Shown piece after piece: positions 9,101-18,041 of a DNA stretch of 64,000 bases. How positions within the stretch are numbered: position 1 is the first letter of the stretch; every line of letters begins with the position of its first letter. The translations under genes were made by a program, and so were the position numbers. This stretch comes from Flavobacterium sp. WC2421 (GTDB taxonomy: Bacteria; Bacteroidota; Bacteroidia; Flavobacteriales; Flavobacteriaceae), in the NCBI RefSeq assembly GCF_040822115.1, contig NZ_CP162004.1, positions 1,178,001-1,242,000 on the forward strand, written 5' to 3'. The notes beneath the pieces are model-generated. The model saw only the letters and a list, made by a program, of their open reading frames with translations. It ran no database searches and was not told the origin of the DNA.

Positions 9101-10444
9101 TTAGTTATTTATAAGTGTTTTTAGTTCTCCTTTTGATTTGATTAATTGTATTTCTGCTAGTTTATAATCTAATATTGCAGCTGTATAGTTATTTTGTGCT
9201 TCAGTAAATGCATTTTCTGCGTCCAGTAGATCTGTTAAAGAAGCTAAACCTTGAACATAATTGTTTTTAGTATTACTTAAAACTTCTTTTGCCAATTGCG
9301 CATTTGCTTTTTGATTTTGAATAGTTATCATACTGTTGTCTATTTGTGTTTTGGCATTAGCATAATCCAGATCAAGAGACAATTTTGTATCCTTTAAATC
9401 TTCTTGTAAAGATCGAAGTTCCACATCTGCTTTTCTTATTTTTGATCGGGTTTCAAAACCTGAAAAAATTGGTACTTTTAAATTCAATCCCACGGAAGAG
9501 AAATCAGACCAATATACACCGTCAGTAGGTTTTCCTCCCCAAGGCATTTTTGGTCCTTGTCCGATGTAGTTATATCCCGCTGTAAGAGATAGTGTTGGGT
9601 AGAGACCTGCTATTACTGACTTTTTTTGAAATTCTAGTAATTGCTCTTGCTTTTTCATTAACAAAAACTCAGTTCGAGTCTCTGTGTTTGGAGTTTCAGT
9701 AAATGATTGGGGACTTACTTCAAATGCAGCTTGGGGAATTTCAATTTTAGTCTCAATTGGCATTCCCATATAAAATTTTAAGGCATTTTCTTGAATTTGT
9801 ACGGCATTCAAAACTTGTTGACGTTGTGTATTTATGTTTGAAATTTTCACCAATATCCTGTCTAAATCAATTTTCTTAGCGAGTCCGTTATCAAATTGTC
9901 CTTTAATAATATTCTTTACTTTAGTTGTATTTATAAAAGTGCTGTCAAGTACATTTAAATTTTGTCTTTGTACATATACTTGATAATAGTTATTAGCTAC
10001 GCGTTCAATAACTTGTTCTTCTGTTAATTGTTCATTAATTTGGTAGAATTCTCGAGTTGATTTGGCAGCTTTTAATCCAGTAAATACGGACTGATCAAAT
10101 AAATTTTGTGTCAAGGAAAGTCCGGCTGTTGAGCTCCATTTTTGTCCAAAATTTGCTTTTATTGTTTGTCCAGGTGTACCTCCAAAAGATCCTGCATCTA
10201 AAAATGTAGTTTGAAGAATTGGATTGTAAGTAAGCCCTCCATTAGCGGATATTTGTGGTAAAGCTCTAGCGCGTACTTCTTGAATTTGGTATTCGCTATT
10301 TTCAACTTTTAATTTCGCTTTTTTTGCATCTGCTTTGTTTTCTAATGCATAAGTTATTGCATCTTTTAGCGTTAGCGATTTAATTTCTTGCGATTTTGCT
10401 GTAATGGCAAAAGTTAAGAATGTTAATATGATTATTTTTCTCAT
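9101..10444 (-). CDS. TolC-family outer-membrane efflux channel
   Basis: A 447-residue outer-membrane factor. A signal peptide (MRKIIILTFLTFAITAKSQ) is followed by two repeats of long amphipathic helices and short strands. The start of the mature chain (SLTLKDAITYALENKADAKKAKLKVENS) and the second repeat near LLDAENAFTEAQNNYTAAILDYKLAE are typical. Its ATG overlaps the stop of tetR by one base (TAATG), implying translational coupling. It would be the exit duct for the RND pump encoded downstream. Confidence 0.93.
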   Translation of the reverse strand: MRKIIILTFLTFAITAKSQEIKSLTLKDAITYALENKADAKKAKLKVENSEYQIQEVRARALPQISANGGLTYNPILQTTFLDAGSFGGTPGQTIKANFGQKWSSTAGLSLTQNLFDQSVFTGLKAAKSTREFYQINEQLTEEQVIERVANNYYQVYVQRQNLNVLDSTFINTTKVKNIIKGQFDNGLAKKIDLDRILVKISNINTQRQQVLNAVQIQENALKFYMGMPIETKIEIPQAAFEVSPQSFTETPNTETRTEFLLMKKQEQLLEFQKKSVIAGLYPTLSLTAGYNYIGQGPKMPWGGKPTDGVYWSDFSSVGLNLKVPIFSGFETRSKIRKADVELRSLQEDLKDTKLSLDLDYANAKTQIDNSMITIQNQKANAQLAKEVLSNTKNNYVQGLASLTDLLDAENAFTEAQNNYTAAILDYKLAEIQLIKSKGELKTLINN

Positions 10445-11046
10445 TATATTTCTGGGTTAAGTAAGTGTTTTTCTAGTTCAATAAGTCCTTCTTGAGTAGC
10501 CATGGCTCTGGTGTGGTATTCTAATATTTCAAGCTCTATTTTTTGACCTTCTTTTTCTGAGCTAATGCTTCCTTTGATACTAAAAATGAGGTTGTAATAA
10601 AATTTTGTATAGTTTTCAGTATCAATATTTTTTCGATATAAACCTTGTTTAATTCCGTCCTCTATGTTTTTTCTAAAAACGGCATTGCACTCATTTATTT
10701 CTCTATCTATTACTTTTTCATATATTTCTGGATAATGTTTTTTCAATTGATAGACAGGCGAGGTGTCGGATGACTTAAACATTTCTTTAAACATTTTTCT
10801 AATTTCAAAGTTTTCTTCAATTGCGTTGTAATTATTCGAAATTATTTGATCGATAATCTGATGTACTTCTTTATGAATGGCATTTGTGCTTTCTTCAATC
10901 AGTAACTCTTTATTACAAAAATACTTGTAGATTGTTTTTTTTGAAATACACATTTCTCCAGCAATATCATCCATTGTGATGCTCTTAAAACCTAGTTTTA
11001 AAAACATTTCACTTGCTTTTTTTATTATTTTCTCTTTCATGTTCAT
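10444..11046 (-). CDS. TetR/AcrR-family transcriptional regulator
   Basis: A 200-residue repressor-type protein. The N-terminal helix-turn-helix covers about residues 5-50 (FLKLGFKSITMDDIAGEM, then CISKKTIYKYFCNKELL); the variable C-terminal ligand domain gives no hint of the inducer. It is encoded between yceI (7 nt upstream) and the TolC gene (1-nt overlap), so it is cotranscribed with the pump it probably controls. A perfect 20-bp inverted repeat in the operon's promoter region (11710-11729) is the natural candidate operator. Binding is inferred, not shown. Confidence 0.93.
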   Translation of the reverse strand: MNMKEKIIKKASEMFLKLGFKSITMDDIAGEMCISKKTIYKYFCNKELLIEESTNAIHKEVHQIIDQIISNNYNAIEENFEIRKMFKEMFKSSDTSPVYQLKKHYPEIYEKVIDREINECNAVFRKNIEDGIKQGLYRKNIDTENYTKFYYNLIFSIKGSISSEKEGQKIELEILEYHTRAMATQEGLIELEKHLLNPEI

Positions 11047-11053
11047 TTACTTT

Positions 11054-11668
11054 TTACACTGAAAACTCTAAATTGGCAATCAGCTTTATATCTTGCCCCA
11101 TCGCTATACCTCCATTGTGATTGTAAGAGTTCGAGCTTAATTTAAAATCTTTTCGTTGTATTTGACCAACCACTTCAAAAACAGCTTTTTCGATACCGTT
11201 ATAAGTTTTTATACCTATAAATTCAGCATCTAGTTCAACTATTTTTGTTATATTATTGATTGTTAATTCTCCTTTTAGAAAATTAATATTGTTGTTTATT
11301 TTTTGAAAAGATGTAGATCTAAAATGGATGTATGGGAACTCATTGATATCTAGAAAATCATTTAGTTGTAAATGAGTGTCCATTTGCTCCAGTTTTGTAT
11401 CCTTGTTGTTTACATCTAAACAAAATTCAATAGATGCATCTTCAATTGCATTTTCATGAATGTCGATGTGTCCTTTGAACTTATTAATAGATCCGGCTAT
11501 ATATGCAATTATTGAATGTCTTGCTTTTATTAAAACGTCAGATTGATTTGAATCAATAGTCCATTTTGTTGCTGATAGTGGTAGAGTAGTATTCATAACT
11601 TTAAATCCTAGTGTTGATTTCGAGGGCAAATGTAATATGGAAACTTTGAATACCGAAATAGTTTCCAT
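11054..11668 (-). CDS. YceI-family lipocalin-like protein
   Basis: Up to 204 residues. The YceI fold starts at WTIDSNQSDVLIKARHSI and runs to the end (DIKLIANLEFSV); known members bind isoprenoid chains or other amphiphiles. The first 24 residues have no clear signal peptide, and a second Met at about residue 25 (MNTTLPLSATKWTID, near 11596) may be the real start, which would make a cytoplasmic form. It is the first gene of the RND operon and diverges from a polyprenyl synthetase, a suggestive pairing given the isoprenoid binding known for this family. That link is inference. Confidence 0.85.
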   Translation of the reverse strand: METISVFKVSILHLPSKSTLGFKVMNTTLPLSATKWTIDSNQSDVLIKARHSIIAYIAGSINKFKGHIDIHENAIEDASIEFCLDVNNKDTKLEQMDTHLQLNDFLDINEFPYIHFRSTSFQKINNNINFLKGELTINNITKIVELDAEFIGIKTYNGIEKAVFEVVGQIQRKDFKLSSNSYNHNGGIAMGQDIKLIANLEFSV

Positions 11669-11709
11669 TGTTTTTTCATTTTTTTAACGTTTCATTAACA
11701 AAAGGAGTT

Positions 11710-11729
11710 TGCATTCAATTGTGAATGCA
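11710..11729. promoter_or_regulatory. Perfect palindrome, candidate TetR operator
   Basis: TGCATTCAATTGTGAATGCA has 8-bp perfect arms around a central ATTG. It lies in the 86-bp divergent region between the yceI-tetR-RND operon and the polyprenyl synthetase. It falls between a TTG at 11709-11711 and a TAAATTAG at 11731-11738, which are 19 nt apart and form an imperfect plus-strand promoter. On the minus strand it lies just upstream of a weak -7-like TCCTTTTG at 11706-11699. A repressor bound here could affect both directions. Confidence 0.55.
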
Positions 11730-11754
11730 GTAAATTAGCCAAAAATTACTTTTT

Positions 11755-12729
11755 ATGCATGCCATTTTTCAGTACCAAGATTTTTTTATAAATTTCCTAC
11801 AAAAACAGTCAATAACTAAAGAGCCAAAGAATCTTTACGATCCTATTACCTATATTTTAGGCCTAGGAGGAAAAAGAATGCGACCGGTATTAACGCTAAT
11901 GGCAACAGAAGTTTTTAATGCCGATTATGAAAAAGCCCTTCCTGCAGCTATGGCTGTTGAAGTTTTTCATAATTTTTCCTTAGTTCATGATGATATTATG
12001 GATGATGCTCCTTTACGACGTGGTAAAGTAACAGTACATGAAAAATGGGATATTAATACTGGTATTTTATCCGGTGATGCAATGCTTATTTTGGCCTATC
12101 AATATTTTGAGCAATATGAACCAACCGTTTTTAGAGACTTAGCAAAGTTGTTTAGTAAAACGGCTCTTGAAGTTTGTGAAGGGCAACAATGGGATGTGGA
12201 TTTTGAAACACGTACTGATGTTACTATTCCGGAATACCTCAAAATGATTGAGTATAAAACGGCTGTTCTTGTTGCTGCTGCAATGAAAATGGGCGCTATA
12301 GTTGCTCAAACCTCAGATGAAAATGCAAACTTGATATATGAATTTGGATTAAATTTGGGACTGGCTTTTCAGTTGCAAGATGATTATCTAGATGCTTTTG
12401 GAGATCCGGAGACTTTTGGAAAACAAGTGGGTGGAGATATTATCGAAAATAAAAAAACGTATTTGTACTTGAAAGCAATTTCTTTTTCTTCTAAAGAGGA
12501 TCGCGATAAATTGATGGCTTTGTTTTCAACTCAACCAGATGAGTATGTAGAAAAAGTCAATCATGCAAAAGATATTTTTAATAAATCTGGTGCATCAAAA
12601 GCAACTCAAGATGCTATTCAAGAATATACTTTTAAGGCTTTTGATACATTAGAAAAAATGAATATCACTGCCGATAAAAAAGCAATCTTAAAGAGCTTTG
12701 GTGAAAACTTAATGGATAGGAAGGTCTAG
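11755..12729 (+). CDS. Polyprenyl diphosphate synthase (FPP/GGPP synthase family)
   Basis: A 324-residue all-alpha prenyltransferase that condenses isopentenyl diphosphate with allylic diphosphates. The first aspartate-rich motif is DDIMDDAPLRRG, and the second is DDYLDAFGD. The GGKRMRP motif near residues 36-42 binds diphosphate. Chain length depends on residues before the first motif, which here read EVFHNFSLVHDD, and I do not call it from sequence. The product could feed menaquinone, carotenoid or undecaprenyl pathways. It is transcribed away from the yceI-RND operon and shares its promoter region. Confidence 0.93.
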   Translation: MHAIFQYQDFFINFLQKQSITKEPKNLYDPITYILGLGGKRMRPVLTLMATEVFNADYEKALPAAMAVEVFHNFSLVHDDIMDDAPLRRGKVTVHEKWDINTGILSGDAMLILAYQYFEQYEPTVFRDLAKLFSKTALEVCEGQQWDVDFETRTDVTIPEYLKMIEYKTAVLVAAAMKMGAIVAQTSDENANLIYEFGLNLGLAFQLQDDYLDAFGDPETFGKQVGGDIIENKKTYLYLKAISFSSKEDRDKLMALFSTQPDEYVEKVNHAKDIFNKSGASKATQDAIQEYTFKAFDTLEKMNITADKKAILKSFGENLMDRKV

Positions 12730-12785
12730 TGCGTAACTAGTACTGTTGAAAGAATTCAATGAATCGCAAATACAAATCACTTTAG

Positions 12786-13139
12786 ATGTTTATAGCTCCA
12801 CAAAATACCGATTTATTGTTATCTGAGGCCGAAGGGGAATCATTGTATCTTAAGTTAATTGAACAAATTAATAAGGATTTTAATTTGGCAAATGAAGGAA
12901 TTGATTTCCCAATGAGTATCTCACCTAATGAATTGAAAATTCAAATGCATGAAAAAATCTATAGATTGATTCAGTATAAATTTGCCGAATATCTGAATCT
13001 TCTTTATATTATTGATGTGTCTGAAGAAGAGATAAAAAGATTAGATGGTTCAGATCTAGTTGCGCTTGCGGAACAGGTTTCTTTTTTAGTTTTAAAAAGA
13101 GAATGGCAAAAAGTGTGGTTTAGGAATAAGTTTAGTTAA
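12786..13139 (+). CDS. Conserved hypothetical protein
   Basis: A 117-residue soluble protein of no family I recognise. It is acidic and mostly helical in appearance, with no signal peptide or membrane segment (SEAEGESLYLKLIEQINKDF; EEIKRLDGSDLVALAEQVSF). It follows the polyprenyl synthetase by 56 nt in the same orientation and may be cotranscribed. It converges on the barrel-protein gene, with only 6 nt between stops. Base and codon use resemble its neighbours, so I take it as real. Confidence 0.7.
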   Translation: MFIAPQNTDLLLSEAEGESLYLKLIEQINKDFNLANEGIDFPMSISPNELKIQMHEKIYRLIQYKFAEYLNLLYIIDVSEEEIKRLDGSDLVALAEQVSFLVLKREWQKVWFRNKFS

Positions 13140-13145
13140 TCTCTT

Positions 13146-13688
13146 TTAGAAATACACCCTCACAAAAGGCATGAAAGCATCACTATAGACGCTTTTGTTG
13201 TCTTGTAATACATTGTAACGTGCTCCAATAGTTACGTTTCCAGCTCGATAACCCGCTCCTAAAAATAAACCAGTATTCCAGTAATCTTGAGAATTACTAT
13301 TAGAACCGTCTAAATTTACATTGACACGTAATTCTTCTAATTCTACTGAGAGTTGAATTTGATTGATAGGATTGAATAAGGCTATAATACTGCCACCGTA
13401 CAAATGGGAGGCGTAATAATCTCGCTGTTTTACATATGTATATTGTGCGCCCAATCCCAAAGCTACATATTCATTAAAATTGTAAATCGCACTAGGTGCT
13501 ATAGAAATATCAGTATAACCAGATCCAAAACCTAAACCAAGGCCACCACCAAATTGTACATGATTCCAAAAATCACTTCTTGATTTACTAGTAGAAGGTT
13601 GTTGTTGAGCAATTAAATTATTGCAAACAAATAAGATAATGGTAAGTGAAATTGATTTTGAAACCCTCATAAAGGCACTTTTTTTCAT
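13146..13688 (-). CDS. Outer-membrane beta-barrel protein
   Basis: A 180-residue exported protein. A signal peptide ends near residue 27 (CNNLIAQ). The mature chain is built of alternating hydrophobic strands rich in Gly and aromatics (QFGGGLGLGFGSGYTDISI, YVALGLGAQYTYV, GLFLGAGYRAGNVTIGARYN) and ends in RVYF, the terminal aromatic expected of an outer-membrane barrel. Homologues beside sucA are, as I recall, sometimes labelled 'alpha-ketoglutarate decarboxylase'; nothing in this sequence supports an enzyme. It diverges from sucA. Role unknown. Confidence 0.75.
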   Translation of the reverse strand: MKKSAFMRVSKSISLTIILFVCNNLIAQQQPSTSKSRSDFWNHVQFGGGLGLGFGSGYTDISIAPSAIYNFNEYVALGLGAQYTYVKQRDYYASHLYGGSIIALFNPINQIQLSVELEELRVNVNLDGSNSNSQDYWNTGLFLGAGYRAGNVTIGARYNVLQDNKSVYSDAFMPFVRVYF

Positions 13689-13760
13689 AAGTATCTAGTT
13701 TTTTAACATTTTAATAGATAAAATGTATTTAAAAGTAAATGTAAATTTAGTTGATTATTG

Positions 13761-13768
13761 TACTTTTG
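13761..13768 (+). promoter_or_regulatory. -7 promoter element of sucA
   Basis: TACTTTTG fits TAnnTTTG and lies 38 nt before the sucA ATG. No TTG occurs at ideal spacing upstream. Confidence 0.5.
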
Positions 13769-13806
13769 CCAAACTATTTTAACAAAAAGTATATTCAATA
13801 AATATT

Positions 13807-16581
13807 ATGGATAGGTTTTCATTTTTAAACGCAGCACATACAGAATTTTTTGCACAATTATACGATCAGTACTTAGAGAATCCAGATAGCGTTGAGCCAA
13901 GTTGGAGAAGTTTTTTTCAAGGTTTTGACTTTGGAATGGAAACTTATAACGGTGAAAATCCAGTTCAGCATATAATCAGTGAAACTTCAGGCAACGTTGA
14001 CTATTCTCAAATTTCTGAAAAACTTCAAAAAGAGTTTAATGTTTTGAAATTAGTTGAAGGATATCGTTCTCGTGGACATTTGTTCACCAAAACTAATCCA
14101 GTAAGAGACAGAAGAACATTTGAGCCAACACTTGAGATTACTAATTTTGGTCTTTCAACTGCAGATTTAAATACTGTTTTTGATGCGGCAAAAGTAATAG
14201 GTATAGCTCCTTGTACATTAACAGATATAATAAAACATTTAGATAACATTTACTGTCAACACATTGGTGTGGAGTATATGTATATTAGAAAACCAGAGAT
14301 TATTCAATGGATTCAAGATAAACTAACTGTAAACGACAATCAGCCTAATTTCTCTGCAGACGAAAAGAAATCAATTTTAAATAAATTGAATCAGGCCGTT
14401 TCTTTTGAAAATTTCTTACATACTAAATATGTAGGACAAAAACGATTTTCACTAGAAGGGGGTGAGTCTATTATTCCTGCACTTGACGCTTTAATCGAAA
14501 GAGCAGCCGAAAAAGGAGTGGAGCAGTTTGTAATGGGAATGGCACACCGTGGCCGTTTGAATGTTTTAGCAAATATATTTGGGAAGTCTACTCAAGATAT
14601 CTTCGGAGAATTTGACGGGAAAGATTACGATCAAGAATATTTTGATGGGGATGTTAAGTACCACTTAGGACTCACTGCTGATAAGATCACGAGCACAGGT
14701 AAAAAAATCAATATTAATTTGGCTCCAAATCCTTCTCACCTTGAAACAGTAGGTGCGGTAATTGAAGGAATTACAAGAGCAAAACAAGATAAATATTTTC
14801 CAAATGATTTTTCTAAAGTATTACCAATCGCCGTTCACGGTGATGCTGCGATTGCAGGACAAGGGATACTTTACGAAATTGTGCAAATGGCACAGTTAGA
14901 TGGATACAAAACAGGTGGAACCATACATATTGTAATTAACAATCAAGTTGGGTTTACTACAAATTATTTAGATGCTCGTTCGTCAACTTATTGTACGGAT
15001 GTGGCCAAAGTAACATTGTCACCAGTATTACACGTAAATGCAGATGATCCTGAAGCGGTAGTTCATGCTATTGATTTTGCTTTGGATTTCAGAATGCAAT
15101 TTGGTCGTGATGTATTTATTGATTTATTAGGATATAGAAAATACGGTCATAATGAAGGTGATGAACCTCGTTTTACACAACCCGTATTGTATAAAATTAT
15201 AGCGAAGCATAAAAACCCAAGGGATCTTTACGCAGAGAAATTATTAGCAGATGGTGTTATTGATTCTAATTTTGTAAAAGGACTAGAAGTTGAGTACAAA
15301 TCTAGAATGGAAGAGAATTTGGAAGCATCTCGTAAAAAAGATTTGACCATTATAACTCCATTTATGAGAAATGAATGGTTAGGTTTTGAGCAAGTTACCG
15401 ATAAACAAATGTTGCAAAATGTTGAAACTTCTTATTCAAAAGAAGGTTTGACTCAAGTAGCAAATGCAGTTTGTAATTTACCTTCTGATAAAAAATTCAT
15501 CAGCAAAATCCAAAAACTAATCAACGACAGAAAAACGATGTTTTTCGAAACGAATAAATTAGATTGGGGAATGGCGGAACATTTAGCTTATGGCTCGTTA
15601 TTGCAAGAAGGATATGATGTACGTATTTCTGGGCAAGACGTAGAAAGAGGAACTTTTTCTCACCGTCATGCCGTAGTAAAAGTGGAAGATTCTGAAGAAG
15701 AGGTAACATTAATCAATAGCTTAGAAGGTAAAAAAGGAAATTTTAATATCTTTAATTCTCTTTTATCTGAATACGGAGTGCTGGGATTTGATTATGGTTA
15801 TGCTTTAGCAAATCCTAATACGTTGACTATTTGGGAAGCTCAATTTGGAGATTTCAGCAATGGAGCTCAAATCATGATTGACCAATACATCTCTTGTGGA
15901 GAAGATAAATGGAATAATCAAAACGGTATCGTGTTGTTATTGCCACATGGATATGAAGGGCAAGGAGCTGAGCATTCATCAGGAAGAATGGAGCGTTACT
16001 TACAGCTTTGTGCAAGACAAAATATGTTTGTGGCCGACTGTACCACTCCAGCGAATTTCTTTCACTTGCTAAGAAGACAAATGAAAACAAAATTCCGTAA
16101 ACCATTAATTGTGTTTACACCTAAGAGTTTATTGCGTGACCCAAGATGTGTATCTACCATCGAAGAGTTAGAAAACGGAAGTTTCCAAGAAACAATAGAT
16201 GATGAAACAGTAAATAAAGCAGATGTGAAAACATTGGTTTTCTGTACGGGTAAATTCTATTATGACATTACTGCCGAAAGAGAAAATAATGGTCGTAAAG
16301 ATGTGGCAGTGGTAAGAATCGAACAATTATTTCCGCTTCCAGTAGAACAATTAAAAGCGATTATTGCACTATATCCTAATGCCGATGATTATGTTTGGGC
16401 ACAAGAAGAACCAAAAAACATGGGAGCTTACAGCTTTATGTTGATGAACTTCAACTTGGTAAAATGGAGATTAGCTTCGTTAAAAGCATATTCAGCATCA
16501 GCATCAGGAAGTTACACAAGAGCAAAACGTCGTCAGGCCGATGCTATAAAAATGGTTTTTGATAAAAATTTATTCAATTAG
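13807..16581 (+). CDS. sucA: 2-oxoglutarate dehydrogenase E1 component
   Basis: A 924-residue thiamine-diphosphate enzyme that decarboxylates 2-oxoglutarate in the TCA cycle and transfers the succinyl group to the E2 lipoyl arm. The family's N-terminal segment is present (FLNAAHTEFFAQLYDQYLEN), as are the FSLEGGESIIPAL start of the catalytic core, the ThDP/Mg region GDAAIAGQG ... NNQVGFTT, and the C-terminal transketolase-like domain (HGYEGQGAEHSSGRMERYLQ). Length is normal. sucB follows 182 nt downstream, with a structured repeat element starting 2 nt after the sucA stop. Confidence 0.97.
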   Translation: MDRFSFLNAAHTEFFAQLYDQYLENPDSVEPSWRSFFQGFDFGMETYNGENPVQHIISETSGNVDYSQISEKLQKEFNVLKLVEGYRSRGHLFTKTNPVRDRRTFEPTLEITNFGLSTADLNTVFDAAKVIGIAPCTLTDIIKHLDNIYCQHIGVEYMYIRKPEIIQWIQDKLTVNDNQPNFSADEKKSILNKLNQAVSFENFLHTKYVGQKRFSLEGGESIIPALDALIERAAEKGVEQFVMGMAHRGRLNVLANIFGKSTQDIFGEFDGKDYDQEYFDGDVKYHLGLTADKITSTGKKININLAPNPSHLETVGAVIEGITRAKQDKYFPNDFSKVLPIAVHGDAAIAGQGILYEIVQMAQLDGYKTGGTIHIVINNQVGFTTNYLDARSSTYCTDVAKVTLSPVLHVNADDPEAVVHAIDFALDFRMQFGRDVFIDLLGYRKYGHNEGDEPRFTQPVLYKIIAKHKNPRDLYAEKLLADGVIDSNFVKGLEVEYKSRMEENLEASRKKDLTIITPFMRNEWLGFEQVTDKQMLQNVETSYSKEGLTQVANAVCNLPSDKKFISKIQKLINDRKTMFFETNKLDWGMAEHLAYGSLLQEGYDVRISGQDVERGTFSHRHAVVKVEDSEEEVTLINSLEGKKGNFNIFNSLLSEYGVLGFDYGYALANPNTLTIWEAQFGDFSNGAQIMIDQYISCGEDKWNNQNGIVLLLPHGYEGQGAEHSSGRMERYLQLCARQNMFVADCTTPANFFHLLRRQMKTKFRKPLIVFTPKSLLRDPRCVSTIEELENGSFQETIDDETVNKADVKTLVFCTGKFYYDITAERENNGRKDVAVVRIEQLFPLPVEQLKAIIALYPNADDYVWAQEEPKNMGAYSFMLMNFNLVKWRLASLKAYSASASGSYTRAKRRQADAIKMVFDKNLFN

Positions 16582-16582
16582 A

Positions 16583-16683
16583 AGCTATTTCCTGCTGTAC
16601 GCTGTATCTTTCTTGTCCAGAACTTGTTTCTGGATCCTGAACTAAATTTAGGACAAGAAAGGATGCCGCTACCATCAGGGCTA
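16583..16683 (+). repeat. Structured dispersed element, copy 1 (sucA-sucB spacer)
   Basis: The left block AGCTATTTCCTGCTGT plus CGCTGTA and the right block GATGCCGCTACCATCAGGG almost match copy 2 at 34026-34130. Between them a perfect 10-bp stem is formed by TTTCTTGTCC (16609-16618) and GGACAAGAAA (16651-16660). GTATC/GATGC extend it, and CCTG/CAGG pair outside it. In copy 2 the same stem is TCCCGAT/ATCGGGA: the bases change but pairing holds. The element starts 2 nt after the sucA stop, on the coding strand. It may belong to a known Flavobacteria RNA motif such as Flavo-1, from memory and untested. Confidence 0.7.
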
Positions 16684-16763
16684 AAAAATAAAACAAACAA
16701 TAAACAGTAGTTGTTTCAATAACAACTCAAACAATAAAATTCATAATTTAAAAATTATACAAG

Positions 16764-17981
16764 ATGATTTTAGAAATGAAAGTCCCATCACCAGGGGAAT
16801 CTATAAAAGAAGTTGAAATTGCAACTTGGTTAGTAAAAGACGGAGATTATGTAGAGAAAGACCAAGCAATCGCTGAGGTTGATTCGGACAAAGCAACTCT
16901 TGAATTACCTGCGGAAGCTAGTGGAATTATCACATTAAAAGCAGAAGAAGGTGATGCAGTAGCAGTAGGGGCAGTAGTTTGTTTAATTGATACTGCGGCA
17001 GCAAAACCATCTGGTTCAGCTCCTGCACCAGCAGCAGCTCCAGTTGCCGAAGCGCCAAAAGCAGCTCCAGCTCCAGTAGCAGCAGCTCCAGCAGCGACAT
17101 ATGCTTCAGGAACGCCTTCTCCAGCAGCAAGAAAAATATTAGACGAAAAAAATATAGCTCCAACAACTGTAACAGGAACTGGTAAAGACGGAAGAATAAC
17201 TAAAGATGATGCTGTAAATGCAGTACCATCAATGGGAACTCCCACAGGAGGAAGCCGTGGAAGTGAGCGCACTAAATTATCAATGTTGCGTCGTAAAGTA
17301 GCGGAGCGTTTAGTTGCTGCCAAAAATGAAACGGCTATGTTAACTACTTTCAACGAAGTAAACATGACGCCAATCAACTTGATCCGTAATCAATATAAAG
17401 ATGAGTTCAAGGCAAAACACGCTGGTGTAGGTCTTGGGTATATGTCTTTCTTCACAAAAGCAGTAACAAGAGCATTAAAATTATATCCAGATGTGAATTC
17501 TATGATGGATGGTGATTATAAAATTGCTTATGATTTCTGTGATATTTCTATCGCAGTATCTGGACCAAAAGGATTAATGGTTCCTGTTGTTCGTAATGCT
17601 GAGAATTTAACGTTCCGTGGTGTTGAAGCGGATATCAAAAGATTAGCAATTAGAGCACGCGATGGACAAATTACTGTTGATGATATGACTGGTGGAACAT
17701 TTACTATTACTAATGGTGGTGTATTTGGGTCTATGTTGTCTACACCTATTATCAATCCTCCTCAATCTGGAATTCTTGGAATGCACAACATTATCGAGCG
17801 TCCTATTGCAGTAAATGGGAAAGTAGAAATTCACCCAATGATGTATGTAGCACTTTCATATGACCACAGAATTATTGATGGTCGTGAGTCTGTTGGTTTC
17901 TTAGTAGCTGTAAAAGAAGCTTTAGAAAACCCAATGGAATTATTGTTAGACAACAATCCTAAAAGAGCTTTTGAACTATAA
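16764..17981 (+). CDS. sucB: 2-oxoglutarate dehydrogenase E2 component (dihydrolipoyl succinyltransferase)
   Basis: A 405-residue E2 enzyme that takes the succinyl group from SucA and passes it to CoA. One lipoyl domain (residues 1-77) carries the attachment lysine Lys43 in [10 protein letters not shown]. An Ala/Pro-rich linker (about 78-112), the E3/E1-binding domain (about 115-153, [13 protein letters not shown]) and the catalytic domain (about 175-405) follow. The catalytic motif is SYDHRIIDG, with His368 and Asp372. The gene ends just before a strong bidirectional terminator. Confidence 0.97.
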   Translation: MILEMKVPSPGESIKEVEIATWLVKDGDYVEKDQAIAEVDSDKATLELPAEASGIITLKAEEGDAVAVGAVVCLIDTAAAKPSGSAPAPAAAPVAEAPKAAPAPVAAAPAATYASGTPSPAARKILDEKNIAPTTVTGTGKDGRITKDDAVNAVPSMGTPTGGSRGSERTKLSMLRRKVAERLVAAKNETAMLTTFNEVNMTPINLIRNQYKDEFKAKHAGVGLGYMSFFTKAVTRALKLYPDVNSMMDGDYKIAYDFCDISIAVSGPKGLMVPVVRNAENLTFRGVEADIKRLAIRARDGQITVDDMTGGTFTITNGGVFGSMLSTPIINPPQSGILGMHNIIERPIAVNGKVEIHPMMYVALSYDHRIIDGRESVGFLVAVKEALENPMELLLDNNPKRAFEL

Positions 17982-18000
17982 TTTACTAGTTTGAAATTTT

Positions 18001-18039
18001 AAAAAAAACTGCCTCAATAATTGAGGCAGTTTTTTTTTT
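18001..18039. terminator. Bidirectional terminator between sucB and the retropepsin-like gene
   Basis: Perfect 13-bp arms (18005-18017 and 18021-18033) around a 3-nt loop, with A and T runs on both sides. It can serve sucB on the plus strand and the convergent gene at 18042-18479. Confidence 0.9.
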
Positions 18040-18041
18040 AA

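Noticed and set aside
16847..17377. 176-residue minus-strand frame rich in Ala, Gly and Ser
   Set aside because: It is the shadow of the Ala/Pro-rich linker of SucB on the other strand.
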